Origin: UBA8437 sp964646205
GTDB taxonomy: Bacteria > Planctomycetota > Planctomycetia > Planctomycetales > Planctomycetaceae
NCBI GenBank assembly: GCA_964646205.1
Contig: CAZYAZ010000011.1
Location: 1 to 64,000 of the forward strand
Length of the DNA stretch: 64,000 nt
Direction of reading: 5' to 3'
The notes under the pieces are model-generated. The model did not search any database. It saw only the letters and a program-made list of their open reading frames with translations, and had not been told where the DNA came from. Shown piece by piece: positions 45,190 to 53,713 of the stretch; within the stretch, counting starts at the first letter, position 1, and every line of letters begins with the position of its first letter. The translations under genes and the position numbers were made by a program.

Positions 45190-47187
45190 GTGACCGGTTT
45201 CAGTTATCAGAAGCAGCCTGGATCACTGGGGCGTTGGGTGCTGATTGCCTGGTCGGTGCTTTCGCTCCTCGCGGTGACGGCCCACTTGTTTTCCGCAACG
45301 GTCAGTTGGACACGTCCGGAGATCCGGATGGTCCGGTCGGTCGGGGACCTGGGCGGGTTGGTCGCGGAGATCCTCGAACGCGTGCCGTCCGACGCGCCAG
45401 TGCTGGTGGACACCTGGCAGGCCCCGCGAGTGCCTGCCGACCAGTTCCTGGAACGAGAACTGTCGTACTGGATCTTTCCCCGTCGTGTGTATTCAGCATC
45501 CGCCATCCGCGAGTCACGGCGGTCTCTCGAGGAGTTTGTGACGACCCACAAGATCGGATGGGTGGTGCACGGGAACCGGCTCGTCGAGATCGAGGCCGAA
45601 ACGGTCGAGTCGGTCCTGGGGCCGCTGAAACCCGAGGACAACGCGGTGGTGGCCTCGCCGGGTTTGTTGAAAACGTTGGATCCGCTGAGGTATCCCGCGG
45701 CGATGGGTTGGTTGCTTTTCGGAGTGGCGGTCGTGATCACGATTGCCGGTGGCCGGGGGCTGCTGTTGTCGGTGGGGGTGGACGGCCAGTTGTCGTCAAC
45801 AAGTGAACGGTGGGGCTGGGCGTGGCTGGCAGGACTCGCGGTCACGTCGCTGACTGGATTGCTGTTGTTCTTGTGCGGCAAACCGGTGGCGTTCTGGTTG
45901 CCGTTGTTACCGAACCTGGTGCTGGGAGGGGTGGCTGCCGGATTGCGGAAGCGAGAGACCGGTGGGCCGACCGAGGACGTCGTGATGCCTGGAGATGTTC
46001 CGCAGGTCTCGGCGAACCGCCGATCTCGCCTGCTGGCACCGGTGCTGGTGATGTTCGTGGTGGTGGTGGTGGTCGCAGCCATCCGAGGAATCGAGGGGTT
46101 TGATCAGCGGATGCAGTGGGCCTACAAGGCGAGGCTGATGCAGACGGAGCCAGGACCGTGGGATGGGTCGGTTTTTCAGGATCCCGATCACGTGCATTTT
46201 CATCCTCGATACCCATTGCTGGTCCCGGCTGCCGAGGCAGTTTTTGGTGGAGCGGGAGGGTACGACAGTGCCACCAACCGGGGGTTCAGCGAATCGACGG
46301 CGGTGTTGATCTTTCCCCTGACCTGGTTGGCCCTGGGCGGCGTGGTGATCGGGGGGCTGGCCAGGCTGGGAAGCCGGGATCCTGTAAGGGGAGGCGTGCT
46401 GTTTCTGATGCTGCCAGTGTGGTTCGGACTCGGAGCGTTGCAGAACAACCTCGCCGCTTTCAAGGGGTGCCCCGAATTGTTGGTCGGGGCGGCCCTGTTG
46501 TCGGCAGTTGTGGCGGCATTGGCGGCACTGGGTCGGGGGCAAGGACAGGGACGTGGTTGGTGGTTCCTGGTGGGGCTGTGCCTGGTGGTGGCTGGATTGG
46601 CCAAGGCCGAGGGGACGGTGGCGGTGGCGGTCCTGGTGGGAGTGCCCGGAATTGCCGCGATTGCTCACCGCCAGCGACGGGTCACCAGAGAAATCGTTTT
46701 GACCGCCGTCGTGGTGGTCCTGGTCCTGGCAACCCATGAGGTGGTGTTCACGCGAGGTGTCGTGGCCGGCGTGCTACCGGATGACTATCGCCAATTGTTG
46801 ACGGTGTCGGGCGTGGTTGCTGGACTCTGGCGGTTGCCGGGGGTCGTAAGGAAGTTCCTGGTGGAAGCCGCTGTTGCCCCGTGGTTTGGAGCCGTCGGCC
46901 TGCTGCTGGTCGTGGCGATCTTCCGGGACCGGCGGGGCTGGCGGACTCTTGCGGTGGGCTGGCCGCTGGTGACCAGTGGGCTGATGTTGGCTGCTTTTTG
47001 TGTGCCGTTTCTGGTGATACCCGACTACGAGAACAACCTGGAATGGGCGGCTGGACGGCTGGTGATGCAGATCGCCCCCCTGGCAACCTGGTCGCTGGTC
47101 GTGATACTCCATCGCGGCAAAACGGACCCGGTCGACGAATCAGTGGACTCGCTGGCCGGGGACGGCGCCCGAGTCGGGAGCGAGTAG
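45190..47187 (+). CDS. Polytopic membrane protein, glycosyltransferase GT-C-like
   Basis: About 665 residues with roughly twelve membrane segments, a soluble loop between the first two (about 40-165) and a recognisable GT-C-like segment: MQWAYKARLMQ, then DHVHFHPRYPLLVPAAEAVFGG, similar to the W..KA ... F.PEYPLL motif of planctomycete and other PMT/ArnT-like glycosyltransferases. Likely uses a polyprenyl-linked sugar on the outer side of the inner membrane. GTG at 45190 has AGGAG upstream; the GTG at 45148 is an alternative. The last 48 bp overlap the convergent metG gene. Confidence 0.65.
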   Translation: MTGFSYQKQPGSLGRWVLIAWSVLSLLAVTAHLFSATVSWTRPEIRMVRSVGDLGGLVAEILERVPSDAPVLVDTWQAPRVPADQFLERELSYWIFPRRVYSASAIRESRRSLEEFVTTHKIGWVVHGNRLVEIEAETVESVLGPLKPEDNAVVASPGLLKTLDPLRYPAAMGWLLFGVAVVITIAGGRGLLLSVGVDGQLSSTSERWGWAWLAGLAVTSLTGLLLFLCGKPVAFWLPLLPNLVLGGVAAGLRKRETGGPTEDVVMPGDVPQVSANRRSRLLAPVLVMFVVVVVVAAIRGIEGFDQRMQWAYKARLMQTEPGPWDGSVFQDPDHVHFHPRYPLLVPAAEAVFGGAGGYDSATNRGFSESTAVLIFPLTWLALGGVVIGGLARLGSRDPVRGGVLFLMLPVWFGLGALQNNLAAFKGCPELLVGAALLSAVVAALAALGRGQGQGRGWWFLVGLCLVVAGLAKAEGTVAVAVLVGVPGIAAIAHRQRRVTREIVLTAVVVVLVLATHEVVFTRGVVAGVLPDDYRQLLTVSGVVAGLWRLPGVVRKFLVEAAVAPWFGAVGLLLVVAIFRDRRGWRTLAVGWPLVTSGLMLAAFCVPFLVIPDYENNLEWAAGRLVMQIAPLATWSLVVILHRGKTDPVDESVDSLAGDGARVGSE

Positions 47188-49284
47188 GAAGATGTCGTCC
47201 TCGCCAGGACCGGCGGCCAGCACCATGCCTTCGCTGGTTCCAAACCGCATCTTCCGCGGGGCGAGGTTGGCACAACAGACGACCAGTCGGTCGACGAGGT
47301 CCTCGGGCTGGTAGACGCCCTTGATGCCGGCGAAGACCGTCTTGCGGACATCGCCACCGAGGTCGAGAACCAGTTGCAGCAGCTTGTCGGCTCCCTCGAC
47401 ATGAGACGCCTGGGCCACGCGAGCCACTCGCATATCGACTTTCATGAAGTCGTCAAACGTGCAGTTCTCGGTTGTCAGTGGCTCTTGCTGGTGGGCTTCA
47501 CAAGCTGCCGTGGGGGCTTCCGCCTCGGGCTGGTCGTCTCCACCACCGTTTTCGTCAATTGTCTCCGGTGGGGGCGTGTCCTCACCGGGTTCTTCGCTCG
47601 CGGTGTCTTCTGCTTCCACGGCTTCGGGTTGATTCTCCAGGGGAGTGGCTTCCTTGCTGTCATCGATCATGGCTTGTACCTGCTTGGGGTCGACTCGTTG
47701 CATCATGTGCTGGAACTCCCCGACGGGAGTGCCGGCCAGCGGTGTCTGGGACTGATCCCAGTTGCTGATCGGATCGTTGAGCAATTGCCCGGTCTGTTCG
47801 GCCAGTTGGGGCAGAACCGGTGCGAGATAGATGGCCAGTTGTCGGAAGAGGTTCAGGGCGATGCTGCAGACATCGACCAGTCGGTCCGCCTGGTCGGGGT
47901 CTTTCTTCAATGCCCACGGTGCAGCATCTTCGACGAACTTGTTGGCTGCATCGGCCAGTGCCATCACCTCACGCATCGCCGTGTTGAAATCGCATGCTTC
48001 GTACGCCGCGGCAATCCGTTCGCCGGCCTCGGTTCCGCGGACAAAAAGTCCGTCGTCGTCGGGGTAATCGGCGGCGGTGTTTTTTCCGGCGATGAACTTG
48101 GCCGTGCGACTGGCCAGGTTGACCACCTTGCCGACCAGGTCGGTGTTCACCTTGGTGACGAACTCGTCGAGATTGAGATCCAGGTCGTCCAGGCGAGGGC
48201 CGAGCTTGGCGGCGTAGTAATAACGGATCCAGGCGGGGTTGAGATGCTCGAGATACGTCGAGGCCTGCACAAAGGTGCCTTCGGATTTCGACATCTTCCG
48301 CCCGTCGACGGTCAGGAAACCGTGGATGTGCACCTTTGTCGGCAGGTTGAACCCGGCGGTCTTGAGCATTGCCGGCCAGAACAGCGTGTGGAAGTAGGTG
48401 ATGTCCTTGCCGATGAAGTGATGGATTTCTGTCTCGGGGTCGCGCCACCACGTGTCGAAGTCTTCACCGTTGGCCTGGCACCACTGGTGGGTGGACGCCA
48501 TGTAGCCAATCGGTGCGTCGAACCAGACGTACCAGTAATGTCCGGGGGCATCGGGGATTTCGAAGCCGAAGTAGGGAGCGGGTCTCGAAACGTCCCAGTC
48601 ACGGAGTTCGTCGCCCAGGAAGTGGCCCTTGAGATAGTTGGCAACCTCCGACTGCAGGTGGTCGCCCTCTTGCGTCCACTCGTCGAGAAACTCGTGCAAC
48701 TGTTCGATGCGGACAAACAGGTGATCGGCGGTTCGGATTTCGGGAGTGGCCCCCGAAAGTGTGCTGCGGGGGTCGATGAGGTCGGTGGGACTGAAGTTGG
48801 CCAGGCACTTGTCGCAGCTGTCACCGTACTGGTCGGGTGCCTCGCACTTGGGACACGTGCCCCGGACAAATCGATCGGCCAGGAAGGTGCCCTCGACCGG
48901 GTCAAACAACTGGGTGACCTGTTTCTGGTGGACCAGGTCGGCGTCGCGGAGTGCCTGCCAGATTTCGGCACATTGTGTGCGATTCTCGTCGCTATTGGTG
49001 CTGCCGTAGTTGTCGAAGGCGATGTCGAATCCGGCAAAGTCGCGGACGTGTGCCTGTTGCATCTCGCCGATGACTTCCGTTTCGCTCCGCCCCTCCTGGC
49101 GGGCCCGGATCATGATCGCCGTCCCGTGGGTGTCGTCGGCGCACAGGTAGATGCAGCGGTGGCCACGGAGATTCTGGAAACGCACCCAGATGTCGGTCTG
49201 GATGTATTCGACCAGGTGACCAATATGAATGTGCCCGTTGGCATACGGCAAAGCCGCGGTCACCAGGATCCGACGTCCGCTCAT
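47140..49284 (-). CDS. metG: Methionyl-tRNA synthetase
   Basis: 714 residues. Class I catalytic domain with HIGH (20-23), zinc ligands Cys144, Cys147, Cys157, Cys160, and KMSKS near 329 (GRKMSKSEG). An anticodon-binding helical domain follows (about 380-530), then a very acidic linker (about 560-625, rich in Glu, Asp, Pro and Gly) and a C-terminal tRNA-binding EMAP-like domain (FDDFMKVDMRVARV; CCANLAPRKMRFGTSEGM). ATG at 49284; an upstream frame to 49323 is not needed. Reads toward, and overlaps by 48 bp, the GT-C-like gene. Confidence 0.96.
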   Translation of the reverse strand: MSGRRILVTAALPYANGHIHIGHLVEYIQTDIWVRFQNLRGHRCIYLCADDTHGTAIMIRARQEGRSETEVIGEMQQAHVRDFAGFDIAFDNYGSTNSDENRTQCAEIWQALRDADLVHQKQVTQLFDPVEGTFLADRFVRGTCPKCEAPDQYGDSCDKCLANFSPTDLIDPRSTLSGATPEIRTADHLFVRIEQLHEFLDEWTQEGDHLQSEVANYLKGHFLGDELRDWDVSRPAPYFGFEIPDAPGHYWYVWFDAPIGYMASTHQWCQANGEDFDTWWRDPETEIHHFIGKDITYFHTLFWPAMLKTAGFNLPTKVHIHGFLTVDGRKMSKSEGTFVQASTYLEHLNPAWIRYYYAAKLGPRLDDLDLNLDEFVTKVNTDLVGKVVNLASRTAKFIAGKNTAADYPDDDGLFVRGTEAGERIAAAYEACDFNTAMREVMALADAANKFVEDAAPWALKKDPDQADRLVDVCSIALNLFRQLAIYLAPVLPQLAEQTGQLLNDPISNWDQSQTPLAGTPVGEFQHMMQRVDPKQVQAMIDDSKEATPLENQPEAVEAEDTASEEPGEDTPPPETIDENGGGDDQPEAEAPTAACEAHQQEPLTTENCTFDDFMKVDMRVARVAQASHVEGADKLLQLVLDLGGDVRKTVFAGIKGVYQPEDLVDRLVVCCANLAPRKMRFGTSEGMVLAAGPGEDDIFLLAPDSGAVPGQRVH

Positions 49285-49382
49285 GGTCCGTGTCGCTTTC
49301 GCCAGCCCCGGTTGGTCAGGCACGCATTGTATTGATTCGACGGGAACCAGCCAGAGCAGGCCGCCGACGAGAGGCCGAGAAA

Positions 49383-50645
49383 CTAGTCGCTGGGCCGATT
49401 GGGAAATGTCATCCGGACCGTCACATTGCTGTTTCCACGCTTGAGGATGACCGGGATGGTGTCACCCCAGTTCCGCCGGAGCATCGAGTGTGCGTTGAAT
49501 TGCTTGATGGTCATGTCGTGGGATTGTCCGTCGAGACCGACGACAACGTCTCCGACCTTGATTCCGGCCTTGCGGGTGTGTGGTCCCCAGATGAAGGTGA
49601 CCTTCAGCGCCAGCTTGTTGGGTGGGACTTTCAATCGGCGGCGTTCATTGGCATTCAGCCGACGGCCCCAGAGACCACAATTGGGGCCGACGACGTGAAG
49701 AGATTCGCGCCAGCTCGGATCGGTGGATTGTCGCCAGCCGCTTGGCAGGTCGATCCGGGCCCCGATGGCCTCTCCGTTGCGTTGCAGTTTCAGGGACAAA
49801 CGACCACGGGCGGGGATTGTCTCGAGAACCCGCGAGAAGTCTCCGAGTGTCAACACGCGATGGTCTCCGGCACTGTCAATCCTGTCACCGGAGCGGATTC
49901 CCGCCCTGGCGGCCGGGGTTCCCGGCCGGACCCTGTCGACGACCGACTGGTTCACGGGGTCGACGGAGATGCCCAGGTTGGCCGGTGTCGGGTAGGTGAA
50001 GACCATCTGCCGCCTGAGCTTGTCCTGGTTGCGGAGGTGCTTGAGCGTGGCGACCTTGATGTCGTGGCAGTGAATGCACTTGTTCTTTCGCTTGGCCATC
50101 ATCGCCCGCATTGTCGGGATCTGTTCGGGTGTACGGACGGTGCGGCCGGTCGGCTCCAGAGCACTCTTCAACACGTCGCCCAGCTTGTGCAGCATCAGGG
50201 CTTTGCGCATGGTGGCCAGGAGCGAATCCCGGTTGAGGTGAGATTCGGGATCCGAGTCATCTCGGCCGCCGTACCGGGTGTAGACACGGTTCTCGGCGTC
50301 CATGAAGAACGACATCCAGGTCAGGTCGAATTCGAACTGGAACAGGTCCAGGTTGATGCCATTCATCGACTGGATGCGGACACAGACAAACTGGCGGGAC
50401 AACCGTCCCACCTGGGGGTCACGACGGACAACCTGCCCGTCAAAATCGTTGCAGGCCTGTCAGCGTTCGCACCGGAAGACGACGAACATTGGCTTGCCAG
50501 TCCGCTTGGCCAACTGGCGACCCTGCTCGTAGTCGTAGACCCAGTTGACCAGGCCATCGATTTTCTGCACGGCTGGTTTCTGTGCCATCGATGGAGCAGG
50601 TGTCATGGCCAGAAATGCGGCGATCAGCGGTGTAACGCGTGACAT
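49383..50645 (-). CDS. Selenoprotein: exported Trx-like (CxxUxxC), CXXCH, two PDZ-like domains
   Basis: 420 residues if TGA at 50462-50460 is read as selenocysteine (Sec62). Upstream of it: ATG 50645 (GGAG eight bases before), signal peptide (1-21), Trx-like region with GKPMFVVFRCER. Across the TGA the frame continues directly: C59-E-R-U62-Q-A-C65-N-D-F-D. The Trx-like fold carries on to about 120 (FEFDLTWMSFFMDAENRVYT). CIHCH at 190-194 could bind heme c. Two PDZ-like domains follow (about 215-300: GTPAARAGIRSGDRI; about 330-410: KAGIKVGDVVVGLDG). No other frame fits either half. A hairpin follows the TGA, and selB and selA are in the same window. Ninety-eight bases upstream of metG, divergent from the SGNH gene. 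Confidence 0.8.
50430..50457 (-). promoter_or_regulatory. Candidate SECIS hairpin for the selenoprotein
   Basis: On the minus strand, two bases after the TGA codon, GGCCTGC (50457-50451) can pair with GCAGGTT (50436-50430): five Watson-Crick pairs and two G-U pairs with a 14-base loop that includes T-rich and GG-containing sequence. Position and size suit a bacterial SECIS, which sits just downstream of the UGA and binds SelB. The loop does not match the E. coli consensus exactly, so this is a candidate only. Confidence 0.45.
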
Positions 50646-50790
50646 GAGGTTGGCTCCGAACGAGTGAGTTCCATGATTATCCTAGGGCTGCCAACCGATG
50701 ATTGCGAACGGGCATCCAGGGTGTGTGGACCTGATGCCTTCAAGTGAGGTGGTTACAATCGCACCAGATCCTTACCCGTGGAGACGTGCC

Positions 50791-51891
50791 ATGTCGTCAT
50801 TGTTCAGCCGTGTCGTCGTTTTCGGTCTTGCCGTCATTCTTGCTCCACGGTTGTCGGCACAGGAAGTTGCCTGGACCGACATTCGCAGCCTGGGAGTCGA
50901 GGGACGCGGTTTCGAGAAGACCAAGTCGTTCTTCGATCGCCTGCCCGCGGCGTCCGAGAAACTGGTCCGTCCGCCCGTCTGGTCGCTCAGCCAGGATTCG
51001 GCTGGCATGTGCGTACGATTTGTCACCTCCGCGACCACCCTGCACGCCCGTTGGACACTGCGTCGAAAGCGACTGGCGTTGCCGCACATGGCGGCAACCG
51101 GTGTCAGTGGTGTCGACCTGTATGTCAGGGACGAGAAGAGCCGCTGGCGTTGGCTGGCTTGCGGTTTTCCAACCAAGAGTCCGACCAATTCGGTACGGCT
51201 CGTTGGTGGAATTCCCGAGGGACGTCGCGAGTACATGTTGTACCTGCCGCTGTACAACGGGGTGACCTCCGTGGAGATCGGTGTTCCGGCGGGGCAGTCG
51301 ATCGATAAGGCGCCGGCTCGCCCGGTCTCCCACTCCAAGTCGATCCTGTTCTACGGCACGTCGATCACCCAGGGGGCCTGTGCGTCACGTCCGGGTATGA
51401 CCCACCTGGCAATCCTGGGCCGCCGTTACGAGCGGCCCGTGATCAATCTCGGTTTCTCGGGCAACGGTCGCATGGAGATCGAACTGGCTGACCTGCTGTC
51501 TGAACTGGATCCGGCCGTCTACGTCCTGGACTGCCTGCCGAACATGAACGCCCAGGCGGTGGCCTCACGTGTCGAGCCCTTCGTGCGTCGACTGCGGAAG
51601 ACACGTCCCACGACGCCGATCCTCCTGGTCGAGGACCGCAGCTATGCCGACTCGTTCCTGGTGACCGGCAAGCGGAAGCGAAACGAAGGCAACTGGCGTG
51701 CCCTGACCGCCGCCTACCAGAAACTGAAGCAAGATGGCGTGGTCGGGTTGCACTATCTGCCGGGTGCCAATCTGCTTGGCGATGATGGTGAGGCGACCGT
51801 TGACAGTTCACACCCCAATGACCTGGGATTCATGAGACAGGCCGAGGCACTCTCGAAGGTGCTGGGGCCGTTGCTCAAGACGGCCAGGTGA
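50791..51891 (+). CDS. Exported SGNH/GDSL hydrolase (acetylesterase-like)
   Basis: 366 residues. Signal peptide (about 5-23, ends RLSAQ). N-terminal jelly-roll (SGNH_N-like, about 25-175) and a SGNH domain from about 180: FYGTSITQG with the catalytic Ser, LGFSGNGRM (Gly/Asn oxyanion block) and DSSHPNDLG with Asp and His. Similar two-domain proteins deacetylate plant or algal polysaccharides, which suits a planctomycete lifestyle; the substrate is inferred. ATG 50791 with GGAG upstream. Followed after 22 bp by maf. Confidence 0.87.
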   Translation: MSSLFSRVVVFGLAVILAPRLSAQEVAWTDIRSLGVEGRGFEKTKSFFDRLPAASEKLVRPPVWSLSQDSAGMCVRFVTSATTLHARWTLRRKRLALPHMAATGVSGVDLYVRDEKSRWRWLACGFPTKSPTNSVRLVGGIPEGRREYMLYLPLYNGVTSVEIGVPAGQSIDKAPARPVSHSKSILFYGTSITQGACASRPGMTHLAILGRRYERPVINLGFSGNGRMEIELADLLSELDPAVYVLDCLPNMNAQAVASRVEPFVRRLRKTRPTTPILLVEDRSYADSFLVTGKRKRNEGNWRALTAAYQKLKQDGVVGLHYLPGANLLGDDGEATVDSSHPNDLGFMRQAEALSKVLGPLLKTAR

Positions 51892-51896
51892 TGGCC
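51882..51896. repeat. 5-bp inverted repeat around a stop codon
   Basis: GGCCA (51882-51886), loop GGTGA with the TGA stop of the SGNH gene, TGGCC (51892-51896). Short, no T-tract. Confidence 0.5.
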
Positions 51897-51913
51897 TGAC
51901 AAAAGACCGGTTG

Positions 51914-52567
51914 ATGTCCGATTCCGTGCCACGAATTGTCCTGGGTAGTCGATCGCCCCAGCGGTACAAATTGCTGGTCGAGATGGTCGGGGATGAACGA
52001 GTCGAGGTGCTACCGCCCTCGTCGGCCGAGGAACCCGGGTTTGGCGACACCTCGGAACGCTCTTCGATCCAGCGTCGTCTGATCGCAATCGCCCGGGCCA
52101 AGGCCGAGGATGTTCGATTGCAGTTGGGGGCTCAACGGCGAGCCACCGGCATCGCTGCGGTGCTGTGTGCCGATACGGTGATCGTTGTCTCCGAACCGGA
52201 TGGAACATCCCGCGTGCTGGGCCAGCCGCCGGAACCGGGGTGGCGCGACGTGGTTCGGGCCTGGTTCCTGGAGTATTACTTCGGCCGAACGCACATCGCC
52301 GCCACGGCGATCTGCATGGTCAGTGGAACGGGACGGTTTCACGAGCGGGTGGTAGAATCGGAAGTCACTTTCCGAGATGAGGAACCCGGGTGGTTAGCCG
52401 GTTATCTCGATTCGGGCGAGTCAGTCGGCAAGGCCGGGGGATACGCGATCCAGGGGCGAGCTGCCGAGATGATCGAGAGCGTCGAGGGGAGTACCAGCAA
52501 CGTGGTGGGGCTGCCGGTCGAGGTGGTGGCCGAGATGCTTGATGAAATGGGAATCGATGTCGACTGA
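51914..52567 (+). CDS. maf: Maf-like nucleoside triphosphate pyrophosphatase
   Basis: 217 residues. House-cleaning pyrophosphatase for non-canonical NTPs. IVLGSRSPQRYKLL, LCADTVIVV, ESVGKAGGYAIQG and GSTSNVVGLPVEVV are the Maf/YhdE motifs. The spacing between the second and third motif is about 20 residues longer than usual (AWFLEYYFGRTHIAATA in place of the short loop). ATG 51914 is preferred over a TTG three bases upstream. Its last codons overlap the dus gene by 11 bp. Confidence 0.9.
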   Translation: MSDSVPRIVLGSRSPQRYKLLVEMVGDERVEVLPPSSAEEPGFGDTSERSSIQRRLIAIARAKAEDVRLQLGAQRRATGIAAVLCADTVIVVSEPDGTSRVLGQPPEPGWRDVVRAWFLEYYFGRTHIAATAICMVSGTGRFHERVVESEVTFRDEEPGWLAGYLDSGESVGKAGGYAIQGRAAEMIESVEGSTSNVVGLPVEVVAEMLDEMGIDVD

Positions 52568-53639
52568 AACGGCAGTGACCGGCCCGGTGATTGACCAGGA
52601 TCCGACCATCGCGGTCGGATCGCGTGTCCTGCCGTCCCGGTATTTCCTCGCCCCGTTGGCCGGTTACACGCACCTGGCCTTCCGACGCGTGATCCGCGAA
52701 CTGGGGGGGGTGGGCCTGGCGACGACCGACCTGGTGCAGGCTTCGACGCTGCTGTCTGGACGAAAGAAGGCCCTGGAACTGATCGAGACATCGCCGGAGG
52801 ACCGGCCGTTGTCGATCCAGATCTTCAGTGGCCGTGTCCACGAGTTGGTCGAGGCGGCGGCCTGGCTGGCGGACCATGGATTCGAGGGGATCGACATCAA
52901 CATGGGTTGCCCGATGGCCAAGGTGAACAGCCAGGGAGGCGGGGCGCGTTTGATGTGTGACACCGACGGTGCCTGCGAGACGGTTTCTCGGGTGGTGGCG
53001 GCCGTCGATGTGCCAGTGACCGTGAAGATGCGGCTGGGATGGGACCGCGATCAACTCACCGCCCCGGCCCTGGCCCGGGCGTTCGAACAGGAAGGGGCGG
53101 CGGCCATCACGATCCATGGCCGGACCCGATCCCAGGGGTTCACCGGTGAAGTGGATCACGAGGGGATTCGTCAGACCGTCGAGGCGGTTGAAAGAATACC
53201 GGTGGTGGGCAACGGGGACGTGAGGTCACCCGGGGACGCCTTTGCCATGCGGCGATCGACCGGATGTGCTGCGGTGGCGATCGGGCGTGGAGCAATGCTC
53301 GATCCCTGGTTGTTCGTCCGGATTGGGCGGGAACTGGCCGGCGAGCCGTCGGTGTGGGATCCGGATGTCGATGCACAGATCGCTTTTCTGGAACGGCATT
53401 TTGCGCTGATGGTCGAACAGCACCAGGAGTACAGTTGCATCCTGTTCCGGAAATTTGCCGCGTGGTACGGCGTGCGATTGGGAATTCCCGAGGATCTGGA
53501 GGACCGGTTGCGGCGGTTCGAGTCGTACGAGGAGTTCGATTCGATTGTCGATCAGGTTCGTCAGCGGCACGGGACTCGCGAGGGGGAGATTGCTACGGCA
53601 TTGATCAAGGTGCCCAACGGCCCGGTCGAGCGGTGGTGA
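52557..53639 (+). CDS. dus: tRNA-dihydrouridine synthase
   Basis: 360 residues. FMN-dependent TIM barrel that reduces uridines of tRNA. FLAPLAGYTHLAFRR, INMGCPMAKVNSQGGGARLM (the cysteine is the general acid), VTVKMRLGWD, ITIHGRTRSQGF, VVGNGDVRSPGDA and AIGRGAMLDPW are all conserved. C-terminal helical domain follows to the end. ATG 52557 lies within the last codons of maf, which suggests coupled translation. Which of the DusA/B/C classes it belongs to is not clear; the motifs are nearest DusB. Confidence 0.93.
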   Translation: MSTETAVTGPVIDQDPTIAVGSRVLPSRYFLAPLAGYTHLAFRRVIRELGGVGLATTDLVQASTLLSGRKKALELIETSPEDRPLSIQIFSGRVHELVEAAAWLADHGFEGIDINMGCPMAKVNSQGGGARLMCDTDGACETVSRVVAAVDVPVTVKMRLGWDRDQLTAPALARAFEQEGAAAITIHGRTRSQGFTGEVDHEGIRQTVEAVERIPVVGNGDVRSPGDAFAMRRSTGCAAVAIGRGAMLDPWLFVRIGRELAGEPSVWDPDVDAQIAFLERHFALMVEQHQEYSCILFRKFAAWYGVRLGIPEDLEDRLRRFESYEEFDSIVDQVRQRHGTREGEIATALIKVPNGPVERW

Positions 53640-53713
53640 GTGAGAGGGTTGCATTCGTGTAGTGAAAGACGGACATTGCCATCGATCTGTCTCACATGTC
53701 ACCAGGAAGTTCG

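Noticed and set aside
50460..50645. A separate 61-residue ORF, or a frameshifted pseudogene, upstream of the PDZ gene
   Set aside because: The two halves are in the same frame, the TGA sits in a redox motif and selenocysteine genes are present, so a selenoprotein is the simpler reading.
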